Assembly: GCA_001599295.1 (NCBI GenBank)
Contig: BCGN01000005.1
Coordinates: 806,001 to 870,000, forward strand
From: Sporopachydermia quercuum
Taxonomy: Eukaryota; Ascomycota; Sporopachydermiomycetes; Sporopachydermiales; Sporopachydermiaceae
Direction: 5' to 3'
Length of the DNA: 64,000 nucleotides
Under the pieces are notes generated by a model that made no database searches, was not told the origin of the DNA, and saw nothing but the letters and a program-made list of their open reading frames with translations. Every line of letters starts with the position of its first letter. The stretch's first letter is position 1. The position numbers and the translations under genes are program-made. Positions 11,801 through 21,996 of this stretch are shown here, one piece after another.

Positions 11801-12654
11801 TATTAGATACTTTCAAATTTTTGCAACGGTCATTCATCATTAGTACCACACTTCTCTTACCTCCTATTGCATTCATCAGACCACTGGAACTATTATTCCC
11901 TTTAGGCTCGTTTAGTACGGTTCATAGGAATAGACCGCGGTTTCTTATAACCCCCATACAAAATAATTACTCAATTAGTAGAAATGTGCTCCGTTAATCA
12001 AATTATGTACCCATATATTCCTATGTCCGATATCATATTCATGATCCAATGAAATACTGGAAAGACCTCTGTCATCAATCATAAATACTTGAAGCACATC
12101 ATTATGAAATGTCATCATATAGTCAGTCCTTTATCATTGCTTTATTATGTTATTATTAACACATAGTTTGAATTTTCCGTTCAAACAATTACATTAACTT
12201 TCTTTCTCTTTCTTTGTTCTCAAGCTATACCCGATAAGGCATCGCATCAGCAGCGAGCATCGCATACTTACATGAATCAATCAATTCATTACAAATATGC
12301 CCTAACAAAACGGGTAATACTAGTTGGATGACGTGATCAGAATTCAAAAAAGAATTGAGACAGAACGGAGGGGAAGGGGAGAGATAATAGAATATGCAAG
12401 GAGACCTATGTTAAATGCTTTCTTCAGCAATACCAAAGGCAAGTTCTGCTGTTTGTCTTATCAGATGAATAATACTAGTAGTCTTGATGGGTTATCCCGA
12501 TCTAATTATATTTAGATTGATTGGAAATCATTTTTGAGTCTCACAATAGATATAAAGTTATTTTTTTTTGTTGTTCGGGATTATTTTGAGAGATTTTATG
12601 TAAACGTAGTTGGATCGAAATCAATCAATGTTATGTTGATAATACAATGCAATT
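11801..12654. other. Intergenic region between thioredoxin and the Slx5-like gene
   Basis: About 850 bases between two plus-strand genes. A 63-codon frame at 12324-12515 begins at TTG and looks like chance. A T-run near 12559 lies about 90 bases before the next start. No other feature seen. Confidence 0.5.
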
Positions 12655-13908
12655 ATGCCTGATGTTTATGAGTTATCTGATGGCGTAGCATCAGAGTCTG
12701 ATGATGATTTGATCGTTGTTGCAAGTGGTCCTTCATCAGATGTAATCCAACTCAGTGACACGGAACCCACAGGTGTATCTGCTAGTGAGGCGATTGATGT
12801 TGATTCGTTCATTCCAAGTGCATCTCCACAAGTGGCAGAATCACAATCACGCAATGGCAGGAATACTAGAAGGCGAAGAGGACNATCGCTTACCTATATG
12901 CCTTCACCTGATTCTGTTAGCATTCATAATCATGAAGAATTGCATAGAATCCAACATATGAATCATCACAATCAACATCAACCACAATACCAGCATGGCC
13001 ATAATGAAATTAACTTGCATACACCCACGGGGGCTATATCGTTCTTCTTGGAACAGGCTGATTACCCTCCATTGTCGAATTGGCGGCTACACCAAAATGT
13101 AAGAGGAATTCGACCGGACGGTATTAGTTTTGATAATAGTGGAGGACCTAGACAACGTTGGCGTGTAGGCAGAGGAGGAGTCAATAGTAGAAGAGGGAAT
13201 TCAGCAAGATCTCGTGGTGGAAGCCTTTCGTCTGCATTTGGATTTCAAGAGCTTCTCAATCTATACACTCAGAACCTTTTTGGAGCAACTTCGGAAGAGT
13301 CTTTTGGCTTTCAGACACCTGAGACTGTAGAGCAAGTTAACAATCAAAACGAAGTCTTCAAAGAAACGAGAAATGAATTAGAACATAGACAACCAAAGAG
13401 AGAAGGCTATATAGATGAGATCTCATCTGGTGATAATTTAGTATGTGTTTTATGTGGTTTAGAACTTGGGAACGGAATTCCTGAGACTCCAGATTATAGC
13501 AGTGAAGAAATGGATGAGCAAAAAATAGCAGAAATTAAGGATGCTCGAGAAGGAACGAGCTCAGATTTATCAATCAAGTACCGGAGACCGTTTAGTAAAG
13601 ATGAAATACAAACCAGCAAACATGTTTTCTTTGCAAAATGCGGCCATGTATACTGTGGGTTGTGTTTTCAGAATATATGTAAATCAGGCTGCACTAGACC
13701 TCGGAAAAGAAAGAAAGTCAACATTGATGTAGAGAAGAAAGGTACCAGTGATAGGGCATTTGACGCACTATGTGTTCCGGAGTGTTCCAAGCTTGGTCAA
13801 AAGGATCATTGGTGTTTTCCTATCAAATGTGTTGTTCCAGGTTGTAGCCAAGTTTTCAAACAAAAGAATATCAAACCAGCACGTGTTTTCTCAGAATTAT
13901 ATTTTTGA
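12655..13908 (+). CDS. RING-finger protein with SUMO-interacting motifs, Slx5/Rfp-like
   Basis: A 417-residue single-exon protein. Near the N-terminus two similar DVxxLSD strings (residues 3-9 and 29-35) and DDDLIVVAS (16-24) look like SUMO-interacting motifs: a short hydrophobic core flanked by acid and serine. An Arg-Gly-rich middle follows. The C-terminal RING has C264-x2-C267, a 61-residue loop, C329-G-H331, C334-x2-C337 and a last pair C392-x4-C397. By family knowledge Slx5 and S. pombe Rfp1/2 bind sumoylated proteins and work with Slx8 to ubiquitylate them during DNA repair. The last cysteine pair has four residues between, not two, and the first loop is long, so zinc geometry may differ. 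Assignment rests on motif layout, not close sequence match. N at 12884 falls in a basic stretch. Confidence 0.65.
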   Translation: MPDVYELSDGVASESDDDLIVVASGPSSDVIQLSDTEPTGVSASEAIDVDSFIPSASPQVAESQSRNGRNTRRRRGXSLTYMPSPDSVSIHNHEELHRIQHMNHHNQHQPQYQHGHNEINLHTPTGAISFFLEQADYPPLSNWRLHQNVRGIRPDGISFDNSGGPRQRWRVGRGGVNSRRGNSARSRGGSLSSAFGFQELLNLYTQNLFGATSEESFGFQTPETVEQVNNQNEVFKETRNELEHRQPKREGYIDEISSGDNLVCVLCGLELGNGIPETPDYSSEEMDEQKIAEIKDAREGTSSDLSIKYRRPFSKDEIQTSKHVFFAKCGHVYCGLCFQNICKSGCTRPRKRKKVNIDVEKKGTSDRAFDALCVPECSKLGQKDHWCFPIKCVVPGCSQVFKQKNIKPARVFSELYF

Positions 13909-14332
13909 TAAATGGTTCAATCAATGGCTGAGAAAAATGGGCAAGAAAGATTGTAATAGAGAATATTCATGTTTATCTATGCTTTATATATATGCTTGTG
14001 GGAAGTAAATTTTATGGGGAATTAGTAAGGCTGACAGGTAAGTCATAGGGATGGTTCAAAACATGTATAGTATATGATATTATAGAAAGTAATTATATCA
14101 CTTATAGTTACATTATTTATTTCATCATGTTGATTTGTATTAATTAGGTAATATTGAAATGGGCTAAATAAGATAAAGTCATTAATTGAACTCTTGTATC
14201 ATTAAAAGAGTACAGGGTATATATGTATATAGATTCGTTAATATTGCTGGAGTCCAAAACTCTCAGACTTCAGATGCATGTATTTACATCCTTATTGAAG
14301 CACACGATCATTAACTGGAGTGAATTCACTAA
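13909..14332. other. Short convergent intergenic region
   Basis: AT-rich 424 bases between the 3' ends of the Slx5-like gene and the Atos-family gene. It should hold both polyadenylation zones. No gene, tRNA or hairpin stands out. Confidence 0.5.
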
Positions 14333-15439
14333 TCATCGTAAATGACTTGAGTAATTACCATCGCTTGGTCGCCTCCATTTTCTGTTATATTCATCTATCA
14401 ACGAATCTTCATAAATATGAGATATACTCACATTTTCAGCTTTCTCTTCTTTTCTATATGATTTGCATGAAGTATTCGATTTCTTCGCCTTCTCCTCATT
14501 TGTATTTGCACTGGACTCTTCAACCGCATTCTCAGTTTTCATATGTGGGCCGAAAACTTGCGATACATGAGAATTAACAAATAAGGTCTCCAAAGGGCAA
14601 AACACTAATTGAATAGTATTATATAGATAGTATCTTTTTCTTATTCTCAAAAACTTCAAGTGGACAACATCAAGTAAAGACCCATTGTTCGCTGCATGAA
14701 TTGATTGTCTGAGAAATGTTTTAGATCCATCAGCAAGATTATATAGATCATATGATATAAAAATACATCTGAACTTCTTTCTATCATGATTTGAAATATT
14801 CATTTGTAGTATTCCTTTAGAAGGTATCCTCAATCCAGGGTTAAACATGCCGGCATTCACACCGTTATTATTATTGCTGGAACTTGTCTTCTTTGCTTTC
14901 TCCTGGTAATAACTATCAATATTTATCTCACCAACATAAGGAGGGGGAACTTGTGAGGTCACCAAATGAGGATAATAAACAGCGTTGAAACAAATGCTTA
15001 TGTGAGCAGATAAGACAGCAGCAGTTTTACTGGGTCCAGTTTGTTTTATTAGTAAGCGTTTCGAGTTTTGAATAGATTTGTGTCTTGTATCCCATACTTG
15101 AAGTTTTGTCTCAAATTGTATGGGATCCGAAGGAGGTTCAGCTGTTCTTCCAGTCAACAATGCTTCTTCATATGAACCAGCAAGAGATGTTGCTCTCTTA
15201 TGAGATTTTGCTGGAAATGATACTAAAGGAGACGAAGAAGATGATGATGAGGATGAAGCAAGATTCGGTAGAGGCCCTATGGACAACCCGCCAGTTACAC
15301 TGGATAATTGCTCAATTGAACTCCTCTGTTGATTTGCGTTTGTTTCTTCTTCCTTTTCTAAATCTTCAGGACTGAAAACCGTACACAAGGACGATCGTCT
15401 TCTTGGGGTACTTTTATGAAGAGAATACGTAATAGGCAT
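14333..15439 (-). CDS. Atos-family (FAM214/DUF4210 plus chromosome-segregation domain) protein
   Basis: A 368-residue protein beginning at ATG 15439. After a Ser-rich N-terminus it shows GSYEEALLTGR at residues 88-98, the signature that opens the Atos/DUF4210 domain, then PPYVGEINIDSYY at 166-178. The second domain is seen at 201-280: LRIPSKGILQMNISN, FISYDLYNLADGSKTFLRQ and HLKFLRIRKRYYLYNTIQLVF. Both domain signatures match the animal ATOSA/ATOSB proteins and their fungal relatives. Fly Atossa is a nuclear transcriptional regulator in migrating macrophages; the fungal role is not known to me. A 60-residue basic and acidic tail follows. A run of nine Ser near residue 62 and an Asn run near 189 are low-complexity inserts. 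S. cerevisiae has no obvious counterpart that I recall. Confidence 0.8.
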   Translation of the reverse strand: MPITYSLHKSTPRRRSSLCTVFSPEDLEKEEETNANQQRSSIEQLSSVTGGLSIGPLPNLASSSSSSSSSPLVSFPAKSHKRATSLAGSYEEALLTGRTAEPPSDPIQFETKLQVWDTRHKSIQNSKRLLIKQTGPSKTAAVLSAHISICFNAVYYPHLVTSQVPPPYVGEINIDSYYQEKAKKTSSSNNNNGVNAGMFNPGLRIPSKGILQMNISNHDRKKFRCIFISYDLYNLADGSKTFLRQSIHAANNGSLLDVVHLKFLRIRKRYYLYNTIQLVFCPLETLFVNSHVSQVFGPHMKTENAVEESSANTNEEKAKKSNTSCKSYRKEEKAENVSISHIYEDSLIDEYNRKWRRPSDGNYSSHLR

Positions 15440-16981
15440 TCTTGATAATCTTTTGAAAGATGTATGTCATCTATAGCTAGCCCAGCAGATAGATAGATAG
15501 CTTTCACTTGATAGGATCGATACTAATAGAATTTCCGGCGCAAATATCATCGTAACAGATGCAATATTCAGCTCTGCTTATACGCTTATCATTCATAACC
15601 ATAACAATAATAACAAATGACATAAAGTCATCTCAGCATGTAAAGAGAAGACAAATTTCAAGAATTCAAAACAACATATAAGCTGTGATCATAGAAGAGT
15701 CATACACACAGGACATACTTCCTCTAATAAGGAAAAACCCTTATCAATAGGGTTAGGGAGCTTACGGGTAATGAGCCGTTATGTAGAACATGTAACAACA
15801 TATGTTTACATGGAAGGGATTGGGGATGAGTGAAATCATGCATAGAGATGCATACAGACTATTGAGCTGATAGAAATTGTTGGCAAAGTGGTCTGAATTC
15901 AAATGATTGTAGCTGTAGATAGCGGATAACTTGAAAGAGAGAGAGATAATAAGAAAATTATTGGTATTTGGACGTAGCGTTTTTCATTTTCATTTTTATT
16001 TTTTTACTTTTTCTTTTATTTCTGGAAAAAAAATTGGGGAATATGAAAAAGCACCGATCAGAAGAGAGTGCTAAGGTGACTGATGAAACAGGCAATGTGT
16101 CAAATGTGATAAAAACATGCATTATACTGCATGATGCTGCATATCAAATCAAGGAACTGCAGTTAGGTTTTTGCTCATCAGTTGAAAGTATAGGGAACCG
16201 TTTCTAAATAGTAAGAAGGCTAATAATGTATTGTTTTATGTTTGAATTCCAAATCATAGCGGAGCCACTAGTTCATGATGAATGCATTATGATTCATTCA
16301 TGCTCGTGAATCTTCGTTTCTTACCTTATAGTCCTTCACCTAAATCTGCGACCATATGCTTCAAACCTTCAAACTACCTCTTAAAACAACTATACTTCAA
16401 ATAAACAAAATCTATTTAAAACTCAAACCATAACTAATTAAAAATAAAGACTAACTCAGGAAGATCAACATCCAGTCATTGCAAAATTGGTATTGCAGTC
16501 TCACTCATCCCTGATTTTATCCTACTTAATCAATCATTCTTCTTATCATATTGTTATATCATATAATCAATAAAACATGAAGCAGTATCCTAAACTTTAT
16601 TTAAATTACTAAATGATAAAACCAGACATGTAAAAAGTCTCGATCAGCCATATTATGATTGTTCCCTGTTTTATGGGCTCCTACTCATCTATTAGTACTT
16701 TGGGGTCAGTAGAAAGTGGATTAAACAAGCTAAATGTAGTTAGTGTTTTTAACGTGTTTCTTTCTGGGGTTTGGATTGTTTGAATAGAATTGTTGAGAAC
16801 ATTTTGGGATTAGAAAATTAGAGACAGTCTAGTCATTGTGATGAGAATAAACTGTGGCATCTGTTGGAAGTACAAAAACTTAACTAGAGGATAAACAAAC
16901 AAGAGAAGAAAGAAAACATCATACCTTCCGGTGAAGTAGATTTCATATTTTGTATTTTATATTTCTGAGTGAGATTAAAAA
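15440..16981. other. Divergent intergenic region with one possible small gene
   Basis: About 1.5 kb between the Atos-family start (-) and the SLC35F6-like start (+). It contains the 54-codon frame described separately at 16043-16207 and a GATA tetramer run near 15488-15500. An ACTAAC box sits on each strand (plus about 16455, minus about 16740) but neither leads to a credible exon. Confidence 0.4.
16043..16207 (+). CDS. Possible small protein of 54 residues, unknown function
   Basis: An ATG-to-TAA frame of 54 codons whose composition is visibly less AT-rich than the flanks. The product is polar at the start and ends in a mixed helix (ILHDAAYQIKELQLGF). There is no recognised family, signal peptide or membrane span. 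The frame is open upstream to a TTG at 15968, but that part encodes only Phe/Leu from a T-rich tract. It could be a real small gene in the promoter region of the transporter, or chance. I recognise nothing. Confidence 0.25.
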   Translation: MKKHRSEESAKVTDETGNVSNVIKTCIILHDAAYQIKELQLGFCSSVESIGNRF

Positions 16982-18226
16982 ATGCGAAGTACAAGTATAC
17001 CATTAATAGTGCTGGGCACTATTCTCACAGGATGTTCAAACTCAGTACTTACTAAGTATCAAGATAACATTTGCATAGCAGATTGTGATAGCGATTCACC
17101 TAGAAGATTTCAGCAGCCTTTACTGCAAACGCTACAGATGTTTATAGGTGAAATGGGATGCTTTTTAGTATACTTTCTGCTGAACTATCATAGCATAAGC
17201 AGTTCATGGAGAGAGAGACTTCAATCATATCAACTTATATTCCCTAAATCACCAAAGCAATTAAGCTATGGATCAGATACCAGCTCTACTTTGAATGAAG
17301 TTGAAGATGATAGTTTGGCTTCACCATTGATGTCACCTATGCATGATAATCCACCAGTATCCAAGGCTGACGGTTTGAAGTCACCGACATTTACTCAGAC
17401 ACTTTTGTTGGCTGTTCCTTCAACTTGCGATATCTGCGGCACAACTCTCATGAACATAGGACTTATTTACACACCAGTATCAGTGTATCAGATGACAAGA
17501 GGCTCTTTGGTATTATTTGTTGCTGTATTCTCTGTATTATTTCTTAAGAGGTACGTTTCCTCTCTGGAATGGGCGTCGTTATTGATTGTTACAATTGGTG
17601 TTGCTGTTGTTGGACTCAGCTCAACATCGGATTCCGATTCCGATAATCCATATTTGTATTCTGGATTGCTAGTATTTATGGGTATTTGTTTTATTACATT
17701 TGGTCAGCTGTTTACTGCCACACAATTTGTAGTTGAAGAACATATTCTGACAATGTTTGAGATGCATCCTTTGAAACTTGTTGGTTGGGAAGGTTTATTT
17801 GGATCTGTTTTGACCTTTGCTGCCATGGTAGTTTTACATATCACCGTGGGATCTAGTGATAAAGGCAGAGGTGGGATGTATGATATGCGTGCTGGTTTAG
17901 TCCAAATGTTCAGTAATACATCAGTGCTATGGACCTCATTGGCCATCATGTTGTCTATTGGTTCATTCAACTTTTTTGGCTTGAGTTTGACTAATAAGCT
18001 ATCTGCAACATCTAGATCTACAGTTGATACATGCAGAACTTTAGCTGTATGGTTGGTCTCATTACTGTTAGGATGGGAAAGCTTCAAATTCTTACAAATG
18101 TTAGGCTTCATGTTATTAGTGTATGGAACCTTAGTGTTCAATGGTGTTGTAGAGGTTCGCTGGTGGCCGTGGAGTAAGTACCATAAGCTGATGGACACCA
18201 TTGACGAACCAATTGAAAGGCAATGA
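16982..18226 (+). CDS. SLC35F6-like drug/metabolite-type membrane transporter
   Basis: A 414-residue protein with about ten membrane spans. It follows human SLC35F6 (C2orf18) along its length: an opening span then SVLTKYQDN, FQQPLLQTLQMFIGEMGCF, PSTCDICGTTLMNIGL, SVYQMTRGSLVLFVAVFSV, VVEEHILTMFEMHPLKLVG, and TNKLSATSRSTVDTCRT near the C-terminus. The paired TSVYQM-RG and LSATSRxxxD strings are hallmarks of this branch of the superfamily. About 50 polar residues rich in Ser and Pro sit between the second and third spans and are extra relative to the animal protein. The animal protein is placed on lysosomes or mitochondria; the substrate is unknown. Single exon, ATG at 16982. It is not a standard S. 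cerevisiae gene as far as I recall. Confidence 0.88.
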   Translation: MRSTSIPLIVLGTILTGCSNSVLTKYQDNICIADCDSDSPRRFQQPLLQTLQMFIGEMGCFLVYFLLNYHSISSSWRERLQSYQLIFPKSPKQLSYGSDTSSTLNEVEDDSLASPLMSPMHDNPPVSKADGLKSPTFTQTLLLAVPSTCDICGTTLMNIGLIYTPVSVYQMTRGSLVLFVAVFSVLFLKRYVSSLEWASLLIVTIGVAVVGLSSTSDSDSDNPYLYSGLLVFMGICFITFGQLFTATQFVVEEHILTMFEMHPLKLVGWEGLFGSVLTFAAMVVLHITVGSSDKGRGGMYDMRAGLVQMFSNTSVLWTSLAIMLSIGSFNFFGLSLTNKLSATSRSTVDTCRTLAVWLVSLLLGWESFKFLQMLGFMLLVYGTLVFNGVVEVRWWPWSKYHKLMDTIDEPIERQ

Positions 18227-18601
18227 ATTTAAGTAGTTGGTAGGAATAATTAATAGTTTTCAGTATTTAATCAGAGTAATAATACCATTAATGATTGTTT
18301 AATTGATTCTATCGCGTATCCTTTGTGATAATGTAACAACCCTTATCAGCAAATCTCAAAAGTAGAAGTAGACCTATTTTAAGACGGAAACTATATTTAA
18401 ATTCGGACAAATCATTTTCTCCGTCTAAGCTGATAGAGGGTAATCAGAGAGATCATTTGATTTATCCCTGACCGTAGCACTCACTACCTTCCATCTTTAT
18501 GACTGCTATCAATTTTGCTCTTATCTATTGTCAAAACCTATCTTCCAAGATATTGTCGTTCGATATTAATTCACACGTTTGATCATCACCAATTGATAAC
18601 A
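18227..18601. other. Tandem intergenic region before VPS68
   Basis: About 375 AT-rich bases between two plus-strand genes, holding the terminator region of the transporter and the VPS68 promoter. No distinct element seen. Confidence 0.5.
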
Positions 18602-19257
18602 ATGGATAATAAACTATTCAGGTTCAATTTCCCTCTACCATCATCCGCTACTTTGCGGTCGACCGGAGTATACCTGTCAGGAGCTCTTGTATGTGATGTG
18701 AAAATCATAGAATGATTGCACTTAATAATTCATTAAACTAATAACTAACATAATTTACAATTAACAGTATGCTGCTGGATTTTGGGTATTTCTCGATGCA
18801 GCCATTTACTCTAAAACCATAAATGCTTCGACGGTTCATGTGACATTTGTAGATTGGATTCCTGCTCTATGCTCTTCACTGGGAATGTTGGTGTAAGTGT
18901 TAAATGGTGATTGTCTACAGAATAAAGAATCGGAAATAGGGAAACTAACAGAAAACAATTAGTGTCAATTCCATTGAGAAATCACGCCTTTTGAATGACG
19001 TTTTATCACCCAGTGGATCATCAAATTCTTGGAAAGCTCGTCTTGTTTTATTTATAGGATTTGCCCTATTGGCTGGAGGTGTTGCTGGCTCAATCGTTGT
19101 GCTCATTCTTAAGTTTCTACAGCCACATTATGTATTCCCAACACTATGGATGGGAGTAGCAAATGTTATTGCAAATGGGTTAATTATGCTGAGTTGTATT
19201 GTTCTTTGGGTCGCGCAGAATGTTGAAGACGAATACAGCTACTCTTTGGCTTTATAA
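18602..19257 (+). CDS. VPS68: Vps68/TMEM50-family endosomal membrane protein, three exons
   Basis: Exons 18602-18688, 18768-18892 and 18963-19257 give 168 residues. Introns of 79 and 70 bases start GTATGT and GTAAGT, each with an ACTAAC box before the AG. The joined protein aligns with S. cerevisiae Vps68 nearly end to end: STGVYLSGALYAAGFWVF, HVTFVDWIPALCSSLG, VVNSIEKSRLL, LFIGFALLAGGVAGSIVVL and the C-terminal WVAQNVEDEYSYSL. Four membrane spans are expected. By family knowledge Vps68 works with Vps55 in late-endosome to vacuole traffic. The third exon completes GT|T GTC AAT for V-V-N, so the second splice is fixed by frame. The leucine in SSLG is encoded CTG and is conserved, which argues for standard decoding. 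Slightly shorter than the 184-residue yeast protein. Confidence 0.96.
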
Positions 19258-21996
19258 CCAAAAAGATCTCATTACTCTAATACATCTCAGCTCCAACTAT
19301 TATAATTTGTATCTTGGCTCTGTACATGTAGAATTGTTTCTCTAGAGACTTTTCCTGAGAATCTATGCATGCATGTTTATGCACAATAGATGCACTGTTA
19401 TGCTCACATAAATTAAAGTTGTCGAAGTAAATCTTATATAATTAGTTCTCCCAAATTGCAAACTCTTGCATATTTTAGCAGAATGTTAACTTGATTATTA
19501 AATGGTTATACGAATTAACAGTAAAGGGTTTAAGGTAAAAGGTATATTTGGATTTAAAGAATTCTAAATGACAGCTCTCAAATATATAAATACGTTAAAA
19601 GTTTTGTTTCTGAAATATCTTATTTTGAAATGAGTGCTGGGTTTATTGGACAAATAGTTAGGAACTATGAGCAGAATGATAGGAACACTGATTCATAATT
19701 TGATTCATTGCAAATATTCAAATCAGTTGTTAACAGTTCTCAAAAGAGAGACCATATTGTTTTCTGATAACATAAGAGTATTGTGAAAAGTCGAAATAGA
19801 AATAGCATTGAGACTTTTCATTGTATTAGAATCTCGCTAATGGGGTTACCAAATATTTAAGTGCCAATCCGGAATTTATATTGAAGTACGGACTGAACGT
19901 TTCATTTGATTCGCTGCTTCGTGGAAATGACTTACTTGTAAGGTAAAAGCTTAGGTAGAAGGATTACGTGAGTATTTTACTTTTTCAACAAGTACTTGTA
20001 GAATGACATTTGAAAGCTGCTAACGTTAAGATCTATTTTATAAACTCATCAATGATTTTATCGCATTGTTCAGTTGGTCTCAATTGTAAATGATGAGATA
20101 AGCGAATTCCACGTGTCGCAGTTCCTTGCCATTTCTGACTAGAGATACTATTTTTTTTGGATCACATATTATCGAAATTTAAAGCATGTATTCTGAGAAT
20201 GTTAACCCATTTTTTTGGACAATGACAGACTAAAAAATCTACGAAACGGTTGTCCCTGTGAAATTCTACAATCAATTTTAGGTGTGAAGAAGCTTTGAAG
20301 TATCTCTAGAAAAAGATATTTAAATCGGCTGTATAGCTAAAGATTTAACGAAAACTTTTCACTGCACCACTAGAATCGTTGTTGCATTAAAGCTTCGATT
20401 CTAGTTACACTTCTTTGTATCTGATTTTCTGCTCCCATACTTTCGGAACTGGCATGCTGAATTATGAATCCTTCAATAATTGCTTTGTTTCTGTATTTTT
20501 CACAAATGCCCAGCTGGGTCGTAAGTTTCTTGGTTACATTCCATGCCAGTATTCTCTGTTCAATTGTCAATTAAGAGTATGGCGAATTTACTGGAGAACC
20601 TTACTTAGAAATGTGTACAAAGGCCTTTTTTATAACAACTAGATTAAACAAAATACAAACAACTTCAATTTAAAGCATCTGCATTTTTTCTGTTTTTAAG
20701 ATCTCATTTTGCTTTGATTCATTTACATTGTCATAGCTTCTATCTTCTTAGTCTACTCTATTTACCATTGGTATTTACATTTTTATATGGGCCNTTGTGA
20801 TTTAAACTTTAGTTATTCCAAATAAGGCAAGCGAATATTTAGGTTTAAACGAAAATTATATAAACTTTCCAGCTATAGCTACTACCATCTGGACAGGTAA
20901 GAATACTCCTCTGAGAATCCTCCCAAAAGGGCTATAAAATAATGCTCCATTACCGAGTCCACTGGACTATACATATATGTACCGGGTGGTTTATTCTGGT
21001 GGAGATATTAGGCGTTTTCTCAGCATTCAGTCTCCTTTTCAGAATAATGTCGGAGGCTCCAACCTTGATTTCCCTGCACTTCTTCATCGTCCTGTATTCT
21101 CTTTTCACAAAACACAATGTAAGCAAATAAAGTCTTTATATGATACTCCCATAGTTATTTCTCCAGCTCAATTGCCATTTTCTCTCCGGTCTCCAATTTG
21201 AAANATTAATTCTCCTTCCAAAACCATCTTCCCAGCTTCCATTCATCAAACCTTCTCATGTCCAACCTTAACGTNCTGCGTTCCTCATACAGAAAACGTG
21301 TGGTAATAGGGTTCAATTTTTCCAACCTTAATCTCACTTTCATACATCAAAGGGCACCAAGAGGGTAAGTTCGCGAGACTTATTCATCGTTGGACANAAA
21401 TGTGTTCCCCTTGCTAATAATTATTATAGAAGCACTCGCATTATGGTATTAACGGTTCTCGTTTACTTCTCTGATCTTCTCGGTAACCATGTGGAAAATC
21501 TCATGGGTTACTAGAACGAAGCTTGTATGCTTGTATAATATATGTTGTGCTTTCTCTGAAGTTCTTTATATATGTTCCATCAGTGATCATTCCATGTGCA
21601 ACAAAGGTACTCACTTTATTACCTATATAATACAGTTGGTTATCTTGTAGAAAGAATCAGATAAGAACATTTGATAACTGCAGTCAAATCAATTAGGGGA
21701 ACATAGTAGAAATTTTCATAGTAGAACTGAAAGTAACAGTATATTTGACTGTTCTGACTTATTCAGTAATTGGATTTGTGTGTTAATATCTCTGGAGGTT
21801 GCTAGTATTTGAAGTGTAAGGTATCGAGGGAAGTGTTACATCTCTCTTTGATCAAATTGGTTCAAACGCCAAAGTGTGTTTGTGAATGAAATAGCAGAAG
21901 TACGAATATCCTCTGCGAACCATTGAGAAGTCAAGTCAATCTGCTGTTGTTATATTATATTCAGTTTTATTATTTTGTGAATAATTCTTATTCAAA
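19258..21996. other. 2.7-kb intergenic region upstream of PHO81
   Basis: No ATG-started gene is recognisable on either strand. A 66-codon minus-strand frame at 20370-20570 looks protein-like but starts at TTG and has no splice partner that I can find. CACGTG lies at 20110-20115 and AACGTG (reverse CACGTT) at 21295-21300; both resemble Pho4-type E-boxes. TATAAAA-like sequence occurs near 20934. Ns at 20794, 21204, 21275 and 21397. Confidence 0.5.
20110..20115. promoter_or_regulatory. CACGTG E-box, distant upstream of PHO81
   Basis: A perfect CACGTG about 1.9 kb before the PHO81 start. In S. cerevisiae Pho4 binds CACGTG/CACGTT and induces PHO81. A second, weaker site (AACGTG, reverse of CACGTT) lies at 21295-21300, about 700 bases upstream. 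Site identity is seen; function is inference. Confidence 0.3.

Noticed and set aside
12324-12515. 63-codon plus-strand frame before the Slx5-like gene
   Set aside because: It starts at TTG, has no family match and lies in a promoter region.
16700-16946. A spliced minus-strand mini-gene starting MKSTSPE and ending PLSTDPKVLIDE
   Set aside because: Its ATG would be only 35 bases from the divergent SLC35F6-like ATG, no middle exon keeps frame cleanly, and the product matches nothing.
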